The notes below the pieces were generated by a model. The model made no database searches. It was not told the origin of the DNA and saw nothing but the letters and a program-made list of their open reading frames with translations. Source: Arthrobacter_B sp038069765 (lineage in GTDB: Bacteria; Actinomycetota; Actinomycetes; Actinomycetales; Micrococcaceae). Taken from it: a DNA stretch of 64,000 nucleotides. The first letter of the stretch is position 1. Each line of letters opens with the position of its first letter. Made by a program: the position numbers and the translations under genes. Positions 43,145 through 51,755 of the stretch are shown one piece after another. Location of the stretch: contig NZ_JBBPFS010000008.1 of the NCBI RefSeq assembly GCF_038069765.1, forward strand, positions 62,001 to 126,000, written 5' to 3'.

Positions 43145-44083
43145 CTAGAACTTGTCGAAAAAGTCCTGATCGACTTTCTTGACGACGACGGTGCGGTCCA
43201 CCTGTACGCCCACTCCGTATTCGAACATCAGCGTAGCTAGTCGCTGACCGTCGATCAGGATAAGCGTGTAGTGCGCGGTATCCCGGGCTACAGCCCGTGC
43301 ACCGCTGGTAAAGCTGGACGTGGTGATGAAGATGCCCTTGGTGGCCCGGAACTGGCCGAGCGCACCGCTGAACGCCTGGACCTCGGGCGCGCCGACGTTG
43401 TTGCCTTCGGAATACCTCTTCGCCTGCAGATAGACCCGGTCGAAGCCCAAGGCGTCCTGCCAGACGATGCCGTCCACGCCCTTGTCCCCGGAACGCTGCG
43501 TGGGCTTGAGGTTGTCCTCCCGGTCCGTGCCGTAGCCCAGTGCCCGCACTACAAAGGGGATCAGGTGCTCGAAGGCATCGGGGGAAAGCTCCAGCAGATT
43601 GCGGTAGATCTCGTCAATGACAACTTGGTTCAGCTGGGCAGCTGATTGCTCCAGGGTCTCAGACGGGTCGGGCTCAAAGACGACGGCGCTGGCGTCTTCC
43701 GCGGAACCCGGCAGTGCGCTGACAGTTGCAGCCTTGGGACGGCGGGAGATGTTCTGGTACGCGCGGTACGGCTCGTACTCCATCAGTGTCTCGTGTGTCA
43801 GCCGGGCGCTGCCAGCTGCACGGGTCTGCCCCTCGTCACTGATCCGGTACTGCCCGCGGGCTTCCCGGATAAGCAGGCCCGCCTTCATCGAATCGAAGAC
43901 CGCCCAATTGATGCGGTTGGCCCAGCGTGCCTCACCGGAGGACATGATTTCCGCCATGTCTTCCTCGCTGAGGTGTTCGCGTTCGGCGACGGTCGCCCGG
44001 ATTTCTGCATTTCGCCGGGTCTGTCCGTCAGCCATGATCCGGATAACCGGGTCGATAAAACCGTGCCATTGTGGAAGCGCCAT
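43145..44083 (-). CDS. mrr: Mrr-type restriction endonuclease inside the hsd operon
   Basis: A 312-residue protein. Residues 1-95 are the Mrr N-terminal winged helix (IRIMADGQTRRNAEIRATV; NWAVFDSMKAGLLIREARGQY). The C-terminal catalytic domain has the PD-(D/E)XK-like core: SGDKGVDGIVWQD followed by VYLQAKRYSEGN, giving D...Q-x-K. The last 45 residues resemble a substrate-binding tail. Mrr enzymes cut methylated DNA (type IV). It lies 2 bases from hsdS and 13 from hsdR, so it is co-transcribed with the type I system. This implies the resident HsdM mark is not its target. Confidence 0.9.
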   Translation of the reverse strand: MALPQWHGFIDPVIRIMADGQTRRNAEIRATVAEREHLSEEDMAEIMSSGEARWANRINWAVFDSMKAGLLIREARGQYRISDEGQTRAAGSARLTHETLMEYEPYRAYQNISRRPKAATVSALPGSAEDASAVVFEPDPSETLEQSAAQLNQVVIDEIYRNLLELSPDAFEHLIPFVVRALGYGTDREDNLKPTQRSGDKGVDGIVWQDALGFDRVYLQAKRYSEGNNVGAPEVQAFSGALGQFRATKGIFITTSSFTSGARAVARDTAHYTLILIDGQRLATLMFEYGVGVQVDRTVVVKKVDQDFFDKF

Positions 44084-44085
44084 GC

Positions 44086-45408
44086 TCAGGCCGCCATTTC
44101 GCGTACGTCAATCTTGCCGGTTACTGCTGCGGAGATGAGGGCGGAGCGGCGCTCTCGAAGCAGCGAAATGGCCTGCTGCGCCTTCAACGCGAGGGTATCG
44201 AGTTGTTTCGTCCTGCCGTCGAGGTATCGGGCTATTTCGCCCTGCTCACTAAGGGGTGGTACCGCTAGATCGACCGTAAGAAAGTCAGAATAGGAGAGGT
44301 TTTGCATACTGGAGCTGGCGCCTACGCGGCGAAATTGTATTTGTGAGCGGTATCCATCTGTTTTAGTCCACCAGTACATGAACCGCGTATTTGCCTCTTT
44401 GAATTCGATTTGCCATAGCTTGTCTGAGAGGAAAAGCGTAGGTATGTCGGTTTCTGGCACACCGGTTGATCCAACGAGGTCTGGCGTGTTCGCGCGGTTT
44501 ACGATGAGGGTTCCGCCCCGCACGGGGCACGTCGCCCGGTCGACGTCTTCGGGTACCACGGTCTTACTGGAACTAGCCAAAAAGTACCCCTTGGATACGG
44601 CACCAGTTTTAAGGACGCCTATATGTCCTGAGCCGGCGGGGACATCCGTTCCGTTGACGCTCGTCCCTGATTCCTGCTTTGGATGCGTCCACTTTATTCG
44701 CGAAGCCGTCCAATGGATGGGCGATGCTGGAACCCAAGGGATGCCAGAAGGCTTGGTGGGAACTGAGTGGCCGAGCCCCTTCGTGACGGCTTGGGTGATG
44801 ATGGCCTGGCGCTTCTCGGCCAGCAACTCGATGAGTCGCTCCTGTTTCGCGGTCAGCTCATCAATCTTCGCCGTCTCGCGGTCGAGATAATGGACAATCG
44901 ATTCTTGAGTTGTTACAGACGGCAGAACTATGGGAAGCCATTTGAGGTCCCAGAATTGCATGGACTGGCGTAGACCGCCACCCATCGAATAGAAGACCTT
45001 TTGAAGGTCGTAAGACCGGAGTAAATATGAGAGGAAGCGAGGACCGACCTGAGTCGGACTCAGCGCTAGATAGGCGGAGGTTATAATTCCCCGCTCTGGA
45101 ACAATGGCGGAACGAAGGCTGCGTTTATCGTTCTGGAGGTCCGTTAATCGCAGGACTATGTCATCTTGTCGAACTATTTGATAGGTGCTGAACGAGGCAG
45201 GAAGCAAACCACCCACGGCATTGATATCTTTGCGGATGATTCGGCCATAGCTGAGTGAGAGCAAGTTGGTCTCGCTGTCCTCAGAATTTTTCGACCTGCT
45301 TTCATGAGCGACCGAAAAGAGGGGGCTGACATTCCATTCCTTGGGTATGGCGCCCACCCACGGTATTTTTGAGTCCTTGTATTCCGAGTACGGCGACACT
45401 CCCTTCAC
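44086..45408 (-). CDS. hsdS: Type I restriction-modification, S (specificity) subunit
   Basis: A 440-residue HsdS with two target-recognition domains, each ended by a conserved helix. The first ends in ETAKIDELTAKQERLIELLA followed by EKRQAIITQAVTKGL; the second ends in LDGRTKQLDTLALKAQQAIS followed by LLRERRSALISAAVTGKI. The second TRD starts at SGIPWVPASPIHW, mirroring IPWVGAIPKEW at the N-terminus. GTG start overlapping the hsdM stop (GTGA). It sets the bipartite DNA sequence recognised by the whole complex; the sequence cannot be read from here. TRD DNA is lower in GC, as expected for exchanged domains. Confidence 0.92.
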   Translation of the reverse strand: MKGVSPYSEYKDSKIPWVGAIPKEWNVSPLFSVAHESRSKNSEDSETNLLSLSYGRIIRKDINAVGGLLPASFSTYQIVRQDDIVLRLTDLQNDKRSLRSAIVPERGIITSAYLALSPTQVGPRFLSYLLRSYDLQKVFYSMGGGLRQSMQFWDLKWLPIVLPSVTTQESIVHYLDRETAKIDELTAKQERLIELLAEKRQAIITQAVTKGLGHSVPTKPSGIPWVPASPIHWTASRIKWTHPKQESGTSVNGTDVPAGSGHIGVLKTGAVSKGYFLASSSKTVVPEDVDRATCPVRGGTLIVNRANTPDLVGSTGVPETDIPTLFLSDKLWQIEFKEANTRFMYWWTKTDGYRSQIQFRRVGASSSMQNLSYSDFLTVDLAVPPLSEQGEIARYLDGRTKQLDTLALKAQQAISLLRERRSALISAAVTGKIDVREMAA

Positions 45409-47426
45409 TGCTCAACCTCTGTAAGCAGATCCGTGATCTCGCTGATGATTTTGGTGAGGTCGGCATCGATCTCCTCCAATGGGCGGGGCGCAAGGTACTT
45501 GTAGAAGTGTCGCGTGAATGGAATCTCGTAACCTATCTTGGTTTTCGACTCGTCGATCCAGGCATTTGGAACGTGGGGGAGGACCTCACGCTCGAAGTAC
45601 GTTTGGATGTCTTCGTTCAGCGGCACGTTCTCGGTGTCGCGGAGATCAGGGTCCGCCTCAGGCTTGCCTTTGGGCCCGGTGCAGATGTCCGCGGTTTCAT
45701 CACGTTCGGATAGGGCAGCGAGCACCGCTTTGAAAACCGGCGCCGGCAGCTTTAGGCCAGTACCGTTCAGCAGAGGTTTCAGAATCTTTAGGAACTCTTC
45801 ACGATTCTTGTACACCCGGCCGGTTTCCTCGGCAGCAGACCGCAGTGTCTTTTCGAGGAGCTCCTGGTCATTATGCGCCAGTTTGAGGACAGGTCTCTGC
45901 GCCAGGGCCGCATCGACCCGCTCGGATGTGAACGCGAAGTTCAGCCGCAGTGGGCGTTCGACCGTGATGGTGGAGTAGCCGAAGTCCCGGTTGTCGAAGA
46001 TCTTGGAGGTCTCGCCGTCGTTTTCGAATGCTCCGTAGAGCTGGACGATCCGGTTGATGTCCTCCGGGCCGAGTTCCTTGCGCTTTGAGCCGAGACTCTT
46101 GCGCATCTTGCGGTAGAACTCGACACCGTTGATCAGCTGGATCGTCCCCTCACGGCCCGGGGCTTTCTGCTTCTTGGCGTTGGACAGGATCCAGACGTAG
46201 GTGGCGATGCCGGTGTTGTAGAACATATCCGTCGGCAGGGCGATGATCGCCGAAACGAGGTCATTCTCGATCAGGTAGCGGCGAATCTCGGACTCGCCGG
46301 ATCCGGCGCCGCCGGTGAACAGGGGGCTGCCGTTGAGGACGATGCCGATCCGGGAACCGCCTTCGTGCACCGGTCGCATCTTCTTCACCAGGTGGAGCAG
46401 GAAGAGCAGCGACCCGTCGCTGACGCGGGGAAGTCCCGGGCCGAAGCGGCCGTCGAATCCGTGCAGCTCGTGTTCGCGCTGGATCTGCGGTTGGATCTTC
46501 TTCCATTCCACCCCGAACGGCGGATTGGAGAGCATAAAGTCGAACTGCTGACCAATGTTCTGATCATTGGCCAAGGTGTCGCCGACAGAAATCTTCGAAA
46601 TGTCTTGGCCCTTGATTAGCAGGTCAGCCTTGCAGATGGCGTAGGACTCGTCGTTGATTTCCTGGCCGTAGGCGACCAGTGAGGCACTCGGGTTGTGTTC
46701 GTGCAGGTGCTCCTGGGCGACTGTGAGCATTCCGCCGGTTCCGGCGGTGGGGTCGTAAATGCTGCGCACGATACCCGGTTTTGTGAGGACTTCGTCGTCG
46801 TAGTTCAGCAGCAGCTTGACCATCAGCTGGATGACCTCGCGGGGGGTGAAATGCTCACCGGCGGTCTCATTGGAGGCTTCAGCGAAGCGGCGGATGAGCT
46901 CCTCGAACATCAGGCCCATCTCAATGTTGCTGATGGTGGCCGGGTGCAGATCGATTGTGTCGAAGGCCTTGGTTACGTGGTAGAGCAGGTCCGCCGCATC
47001 GAGCTTCTCGAGTGTTTTGTAGAACTCGAAGCGTTCGAAGATGTCGCGGGTGTTCTCCGAGAATCCCTGGACGTAGTTCTCGATGTTCGCCCTGATGTTG
47101 CTGGGGTCATTCAGCAGACGTTGAAAATTGAAGGGCGACGTATTGAAGAAGCTGTACCCGGAGGCCTTCTGCAGGAAGGTGTCCAGCGGAATGTTCAGGT
47201 CCTTCTTTGCCTCCTGCTCCGCGAGGACCGCTTCCTTGGTCTCCTCCAGGACGCAGTCGAGGCGGCGCAGGATGGTGAAGGGCAGAATCACCGACCCGTA
47301 CTGTGCGGGTTTGTAGGTGCCCCGCAGGATATTTGCGATGCTCCACACCAGGTTGGCGTTGTTGTTGCCGGCCACTGCTACCACTTTCTGTGCTGGCGGC
47401 AGGAGACTGATTGCTTGACTGGTCAT
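45405..47426 (-). CDS. hsdM: Type I restriction-modification, M (methylase) subunit
   Basis: A 673-residue N6-adenine methylase. The SAM-binding motif I is IYDPTAGTGGMLTVAQEHL (about 225), and the catalytic motif IV is MLSNPPFGVEW (NPPF, about 300). Residues 1-170 match the HsdM N-terminal helical domain (LVWSIANILRGTYKPAQYGS). The C-terminus is longer than in EcoKI-type HsdM. First gene of the operon; its promoter must lie in 47427-47520. It methylates the HsdS target to protect host DNA from HsdR. Confidence 0.93.
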   Translation of the reverse strand: MTSQAISLLPPAQKVVAVAGNNNANLVWSIANILRGTYKPAQYGSVILPFTILRRLDCVLEETKEAVLAEQEAKKDLNIPLDTFLQKASGYSFFNTSPFNFQRLLNDPSNIRANIENYVQGFSENTRDIFERFEFYKTLEKLDAADLLYHVTKAFDTIDLHPATISNIEMGLMFEELIRRFAEASNETAGEHFTPREVIQLMVKLLLNYDDEVLTKPGIVRSIYDPTAGTGGMLTVAQEHLHEHNPSASLVAYGQEINDESYAICKADLLIKGQDISKISVGDTLANDQNIGQQFDFMLSNPPFGVEWKKIQPQIQREHELHGFDGRFGPGLPRVSDGSLLFLLHLVKKMRPVHEGGSRIGIVLNGSPLFTGGAGSGESEIRRYLIENDLVSAIIALPTDMFYNTGIATYVWILSNAKKQKAPGREGTIQLINGVEFYRKMRKSLGSKRKELGPEDINRIVQLYGAFENDGETSKIFDNRDFGYSTITVERPLRLNFAFTSERVDAALAQRPVLKLAHNDQELLEKTLRSAAEETGRVYKNREEFLKILKPLLNGTGLKLPAPVFKAVLAALSERDETADICTGPKGKPEADPDLRDTENVPLNEDIQTYFEREVLPHVPNAWIDESKTKIGYEIPFTRHFYKYLAPRPLEEIDADLTKIISEITDLLTEVEQ

Positions 47427-47520
47427 CGCGGAGCCCCTGCCGTGCAGCGATTATTGATGTCGCACGTATAGGCCAATTGTACGGTCGAGGAAGCTCCGGC
47501 ATGTCGCCGTCGAAACAGGG

Positions 47521-47778
47521 GGCTATGGGCCCTCAGAGACGCTATTACATCCGTTACCGTCCGCCGCCTACGCCTCCCCTCCAATCCGGATCACGGCCAA
47601 CTTCCCCTCAACCGATCTGGACAACGCCCGAGCACCCCCAGTTAAACCGGATGGCATGGCACAGATCCTCATCCCGAAGTCTGACGGGACCTTCCTGCGA
47701 GCCGGACCTAGCCGGCTACTCGGATGTGGAACTTCAGCACATCCTCGTCTAAGACACAAAGCTGACCCCAACGGGTAG
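47521..47778 (+). pseudogene. Probable gene remnant without a start
   Basis: An open stretch ending at TAG 47776-47778 encodes PPIRITANFPSTDLDNARAP and MAQILIPKSDGTFLRAGPSR, which reads like real protein with host-like codon bias. No start codon with a ribosome site precedes it, and no family was recognised. The rest of the hsdM-lipoprotein gap (47427-47520 and 47779-47972) holds no gene. Confidence 0.3.
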
Positions 47779-47972
47779 GGCGCTCGTGGAGGGCAGGCTG
47801 ACCGGCAACGCCCGACGTGTATTGACGACTACGGTGCACGCCGTCAGTAGTAGAGCCAATGATCTGACAGCAGTCTTAGCTGCATGAACTCAACCAATCC
47901 CTGTCGAACTGTCATCGGGATCCCAGGGACCAGATAGTCTTTGGAAAAGATTTCGTATACTTTGGGGGAATA

Positions 47973-48518
47973 ATGCGAAAGCAGCATGTTTTGGGATTGT
48001 TAGTTCTTGGTGCAATTGCATTAGCCGGTTGCTCTTCGGAGGGCGGGCCATCCGCCGAAAATCAACCGGCGCCTTCCACCGCAACTGTAATCAGTCCGGA
48101 GACAACGTCCTCAGCTGAGGAACCGGCTGAAGTGCCGCCCGAGCCGGTAGGGGCATTGACCGTTGCTGAGCGACTTCAGGCTGCCATCCCTTCGGTCTCG
48201 TCGGTTACAGAAGTGACCGAAAACAATGACTCAAACAACCTGATCGGGCGTCCCGGGCAGTATATGACGGCAGCGTGGGTTGCAGATGCTTCGGCTGACC
48301 CCACGCAGACGGGCATTGACGGCGGAGCGGTGGTAGAGGTTTTTGCAAATGCTGAAGATGCTCAAAGCCGCTCGACCTATATTCAGGACACATTGCGCAG
48401 CATGGGGCCGGCCTTCGGGACTGCGTACCACTACTTCGATGGAAGTGTTCTTCTCCGGGTCTCGGGAGTAATAGTGCCGAGTCAAGCTGCGCTTTACGAG
48501 CAGGCGTTCGTGGGTTAG
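47973..48518 (+). CDS. Hypothetical lipoprotein
   Basis: A 181-residue secreted protein with a lipoprotein signal peptide: basic MRKQH, hydrophobic LGLLVLGAIA and lipobox LAGC (Cys at residue 20). A Ser/Pro/Thr/Glu-rich linker to about residue 55 is followed by a compact domain (LQAAIPSVSSVTEVTENND ... GIDGGAVVEVFANAEDAQSR). The domain may be a small alpha/beta fold; no family recognised. ATG preceded by TTTGGGGGAATA. It marks the return to core-like sequence right of the defence island. Confidence 0.75.
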   Translation: MRKQHVLGLLVLGAIALAGCSSEGGPSAENQPAPSTATVISPETTSSAEEPAEVPPEPVGALTVAERLQAAIPSVSSVTEVTENNDSNNLIGRPGQYMTAAWVADASADPTQTGIDGGAVVEVFANAEDAQSRSTYIQDTLRSMGPAFGTAYHYFDGSVLLRVSGVIVPSQAALYEQAFVG

Positions 48519-48673
48519 CTGTAATTCCCAGAGCGGTTGCGAAAGCGGCGGTTGAGGAAGGGCACTATTGAACCTGGCTGAATTTCCTGAACCCTTGAAG
48601 CGCGACAATGGAGGAGTCACTTCGTTCCAGGCGTGCTGCCTCTAGTAATGTCACAAGAAGGTCGCTGCCCCGC

Positions 48674-48880
48674 TCAATCTTGGAGATCCGCGAGGTGCTC
48701 GCGCAGTCCCGGGTACGCGCTGTTCTCAGCGAGCACCTTCTCGAAGTCTTTCCTGGCCATCGAACGCTTGCCTTCGCGGAGATAGGTCAGCGCCCGCTCA
48801 ATGAGGGTGCGATGCCGCAGATCCGCCGGACGGGATCGAATCCGGAGTGCCTCTTTGAACGAGGCACGTGCGGGTCCGGA
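48674..48880 (-). pseudogene. C-terminal remnant of a TPR-type protein
   Basis: About 68 codons on the minus strand encode ARASFKEALRI, then HRTLIERALTYLREGKRSMA and ARKDFEKVLAENSAYPGLRE, ending at TGA 48674-48676. This is a tetratricopeptide-like repeat pair with an intact C-terminus, but the frame has no plausible N-terminus because the 5' side runs into the divergent gene at 48941. It is best read as a truncated gene. Confidence 0.5.
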
Positions 48881-48940
48881 TTCGGACCCTGCCCCACCTT
48901 CTGCAAGGATGGCAGTAAGGCTACTGATAAAGGAGATCCC

Positions 48941-49297
48941 GTGCAGAACGAAATGCAGGAACATCCCGCTGACGAGAACGCCCCGTCCACTAAGCGGACC
49001 ACCCCGCTGATGAACATCCCGGCGGCGGACATCGTCGATGCCGGAGCATCAGCAGCCAGGCCGCGGGACGTGGACCCGGCCGAGGTCGCGATCCTGGCCG
49101 AAGCCGAAGACCCGGGCACCACCGGCCTGCGGCTGCAGGAACTGGCCACCGACGAGCCCAAGGCCCGCCCCGCCGTCGCCGCCAATCCGGCCGCCGGACC
49201 CGAACTGCTCAAATGGTTGGGCGGGCTCGACGATCCCGCCGTGAACGAGGCACTCCGCCGCCGCAAGCAGGCCCAGCAGGCTGAAAGCGGCCACTAA
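48941..49297 (+). CDS. Hypothetical protein, LRV-like repeat segment
   Basis: A 118-residue protein from GTG 48941, with AAAGGAG 6 bases upstream. An acidic polar N-terminus of 40 residues precedes DPAEVAILAEAEDPGTTGLR, LQELATDEPKARPAVAANPA and LLKWLGGLDDPAVNEALRRR. The repeated short helix pattern with D-P-x-V/A resembles leucine-rich-variant (LRV) repeats. No enzyme motif. Followed by a clear terminator. Confidence 0.65.
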   Translation: MQNEMQEHPADENAPSTKRTTPLMNIPAADIVDAGASAARPRDVDPAEVAILAEAEDPGTTGLRLQELATDEPKARPAVAANPAAGPELLKWLGGLDDPAVNEALRRRKQAQQAESGH

Positions 49298-49307
49298 GTT
49301 TCTAGAC

Positions 49308-49342
49308 TGTGGAGGGACGGACAATAAGTCCGCCCCTCCACA
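49308..49342 (+). terminator. Rho-independent-type terminator
   Basis: TGTGGAGGGACGGAC pairs with GTCCGCCCCTCCACA (15 positions, one mismatch) around loop AATAA, followed by TTTATA. It lies 11 bases after the stop of the LRV-like gene and separates it from arcA. Confidence 0.8.
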
Positions 49343-49388
49343 TTTATATGCGCTGCGTTCCAGCAAAGCGCATCGAACAAAACCCCGG

Positions 49389-49410
49389 CAGCCTGCAGCG
49401 AAGCAGGCTG
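49389..49410 (+). promoter_or_regulatory. Leader hairpin before arcA
   Basis: CAGCCTGC and GCAGGCTG form a perfect 8-bp stem with loop AGCGAA, ending 21 bases before the arcA ATG and just upstream of its AAGGAG ribosome site. It could affect translation or mRNA stability. Confidence 0.5.
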
Positions 49411-49430
49411 GATATTCCAAGGAGAACCAC

Positions 49431-50693
49431 ATGTTTCCCGCCACCTCCGCACCAAACGCCGCCAACTACGGGGTGTACTCGGAGGTCGGGAAACTGCGCA
49501 AGGTCCTCGTCTGCGCCCCGGGGCTGGCCCATGAACGGCTCACCCCCACCAACCGTGAAGACCTGCTCTTCGACGACGTGATGTGGGTGGAAAACGCCCA
49601 GCGCGACCACCTGGACTTCGTGAACAAGATGCGCAGCCGCGGCGTGGACGTGGTGGAACTGCACGACCTGCTGGGCTCCACCATGGACATTCCCGAGGCG
49701 CGGACCTGGCTGCTGGACCGCAAGATCATCGCCAACCGGGTCGGACTGGGCCTGGTGCCCGGCACCCGGGCCTTCCTGGACTCACTCAGCGGGCCGGAAC
49801 TGGCGCGGATCCTCATTGGCGGGCTCACGACGTCGGACCTTCCCGATGACTACCTCTCCGGCTACGTCGGCCTGGTCCGGGAATCCCTGGGCCGGCCCGA
49901 ATACCTGCTGCCGCCGCTGCCCAACACCCTCTACACCCGCGACACCACGTGCTGGATCAACGGGGGACTGACGCTGAACCCGCTGTACTGGCCGGCCCGC
50001 CACGACGAGACCCTGCTGATGCAGGCCATCTACCGGTTCCATCCGGACTACACGGGCTCTCGAATCTGGTGGGGCGACGCGGAACTGGACTGGGGCCAGG
50101 CCTCCCTGGAGGGCGGCGACGTGATGCCGGTGGGCAACGGCACCGTGCTGATCGGCATGAGCGAACGCACCTCCCGGCAGGCCATCACCCAGCTCGCGCA
50201 GGCGCTGTTCCAGGCGAAGACCGCCGAGCGGATCGTGGTCGCGGGCATGCCCAAGCTGCGCGCCGCCATGCACCTGGACACCGTCTTCACCTTCGCCGAC
50301 CGGGACCTGGCCACCATCCATCCGGCCATCGTGGACGGCATTCATGCCTTCACCATCCACCCCTCCGACAAGGCTCCGGGCCTGGAAGTGCGCGACGAGC
50401 GGGACCGCCGCTTCGTTGACGTCGTCGCCGAATCGATGGGCTACCGGCAGCTGCGCCTGGTCGAGACCGCGGGGGACTACTACGCCTCCGAGCGCCAGCA
50501 GTGGGACAGCGCGAATAACGCCGTCGCACTGGAGCCCGGGGTGGTGCTCACCTATGACCGCAACACCCAGACGAACGCGGCGCTGCGCAACGCCGGCGTC
50601 GAGGTTATCCCGATCGTGGGTGCCGAGCTCGGCCGGGGCCGCGGCGGCGGGCACTGCATGACCTGCCCGATCATCCGCGACGGGATCGGCTAA
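49431..50693 (+). CDS. arcA: Arginine deiminase
   Basis: A 420-residue cytoplasmic enzyme that hydrolyses arginine to citrulline and ammonia. Family blocks: VGKLRKVLVCAPG at the start, FDDVMWVENAQRDH (substrate-binding Asp), RDTTCWINGG, LEGGDVMPVGNGTVLIGMSE with the conserved Glu/Asp, HLDTVFTF (catalytic His), and the C-terminal GRGRGGGHCMTCP with the nucleophilic Cys. ATG behind AAGGAG. No arcB, arcC or arcD is adjacent, so this is a stand-alone deiminase. Its stop overlaps that of the convergent EamA gene by 3 bases. Confidence 0.95.
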   Translation: MFPATSAPNAANYGVYSEVGKLRKVLVCAPGLAHERLTPTNREDLLFDDVMWVENAQRDHLDFVNKMRSRGVDVVELHDLLGSTMDIPEARTWLLDRKIIANRVGLGLVPGTRAFLDSLSGPELARILIGGLTTSDLPDDYLSGYVGLVRESLGRPEYLLPPLPNTLYTRDTTCWINGGLTLNPLYWPARHDETLLMQAIYRFHPDYTGSRIWWGDAELDWGQASLEGGDVMPVGNGTVLIGMSERTSRQAITQLAQALFQAKTAERIVVAGMPKLRAAMHLDTVFTFADRDLATIHPAIVDGIHAFTIHPSDKAPGLEVRDERDRRFVDVVAESMGYRQLRLVETAGDYYASERQQWDSANNAVALEPGVVLTYDRNTQTNAALRNAGVEVIPIVGAELGRGRGGGHCMTCPIIRDGIG

Positions 50694-51673
50694 GGACTAA
50701 CGACGACGGCGGCCGTCCGCCGCCGCGGCAGCGTCGCCACCGCGACACCCGCTAGGGCCAGCGCCCCGCCGAACAGCGCCGCAACCGGCGGCACCTCACG
50801 GAGCAGCAGCCAGGACAGCAGCACCACCACGGCCGGCACCGCATAGGTGGTGGCGGCCGTGCGGCCGGCGCTGAACCGCGCCAGGACATAGCCCCAGGTG
50901 GTGAACGCGATCGCCGTGGGGAAGATCCCGAGGTACACCACGGCCAGCGTGGAGGACAGCGGCGCCGCAGATAGCTCCCGGACCAGTTCGGGGAGGAACG
51001 GCAGGCAGGCCACGGCCGCGGCCAGGCACCCGATCCAGGTCATGGTGGCGGCGTCCACGTACTGCAGCAGCCGCTTCTGCAGGGTGGCCGCACCGCCGTA
51101 GAGCACGGCTGCGGTTAGGCCGAGACCAACGCCCACCGGATCGACGGTTCCGGTGGAGGTGGCGGCCGCAATGACGGCGACGCCGGCGAAGGCCACCAGC
51201 ATGCCGATGATCAGCCGCCGCGGAAAGCCCTCGCCCAGCAGCAGTCCGGCGAGCACAGCCACGATCATGGGCGCCAGGTTCACCAGCAGTGCTGCGGTGC
51301 CGGCATCCAGGTGCCGTTCGGCCGCATTCAGCACCAGGTTGTACACCCCGAACCAGGCCAGCCCCCAGACGATCACGAGGGCCAGGATCCGGCCCCGGAG
51401 CCGTCCGTGCGCCGACTGGCCGCCCGGCCCGCCGGCGGCCGCCGCTTCAGCCACCCGGCGTCGTCGTCCCGCCACAGCGGCGATGACCATCAGGGCCACC
51501 GCCCCCACCGCGATTCGTCCCAGCGTGAGGGCGCCGGGGGAGTAGTCCGCACCGGCGGACCGGATGCCGACAAAGGCCGATGCCCACAGCACCACCGTCA
51601 CCGCCATCGCGGCCCACAGGCGCGGAGTGGCGCCGCTGGAAACGGAAACGCTGCGGGAAGCTGTAGATGTCAT
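50690..51673 (-). CDS. EamA/DMT-family transporter
   Basis: A 327-residue membrane protein with ten hydrophobic segments in two EamA repeats. The first opens with LWAAMAVTVVLWASAFVGIR and LGRIAVGAVALM; the second starts at VGVGLGLTAAVLYGGAATLQ and contains VVYLGIFPTAIAFTTWGYVL. The ATG at 51673 was chosen because GGGGAAG lies about 9 bases upstream. DMT proteins export small metabolites or amino acids. Divergent from the LysR regulator, which probably controls it. Confidence 0.9.
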   Translation of the reverse strand: MTSTASRSVSVSSGATPRLWAAMAVTVVLWASAFVGIRSAGADYSPGALTLGRIAVGAVALMVIAAVAGRRRRVAEAAAAGGPGGQSAHGRLRGRILALVIVWGLAWFGVYNLVLNAAERHLDAGTAALLVNLAPMIVAVLAGLLLGEGFPRRLIIGMLVAFAGVAVIAAATSTGTVDPVGVGLGLTAAVLYGGAATLQKRLLQYVDAATMTWIGCLAAAVACLPFLPELVRELSAAPLSSTLAVVYLGIFPTAIAFTTWGYVLARFSAGRTAATTYAVPAVVVLLSWLLLREVPPVAALFGGALALAGVAVATLPRRRTAAVVVSP

Positions 51674-51690
51674 GCCTGTAGTCTTCCCCG

Positions 51691-51709
51691 CTGGTGGCTT
51701 TAGCACCAG
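51691..51709. promoter_or_regulatory. Dyad between eamA-like gene and lysR-type gene
   Basis: CTGGTG-N7-CACCAG is a perfect 6-7-6 inverted repeat in the 82-base divergent promoter region, a plausible LysR binding site. The T-N11-A LysR core is not exact. Confidence 0.4.
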
Positions 51710-51734
51710 TTCCGATTCTTGATCCACACTTCAG

Positions 51735-51744
51735 TACAGCTGTA
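51735..51744. promoter_or_regulatory. Palindrome near the LysR gene start
   Basis: TACAGCTGTA is a perfect 10-base palindrome 11 bases before the LysR ATG. It may be an autoregulatory half of the divergent operator. Confidence 0.3.
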
Positions 51745-51755
51745 GAGTCAGCCGC

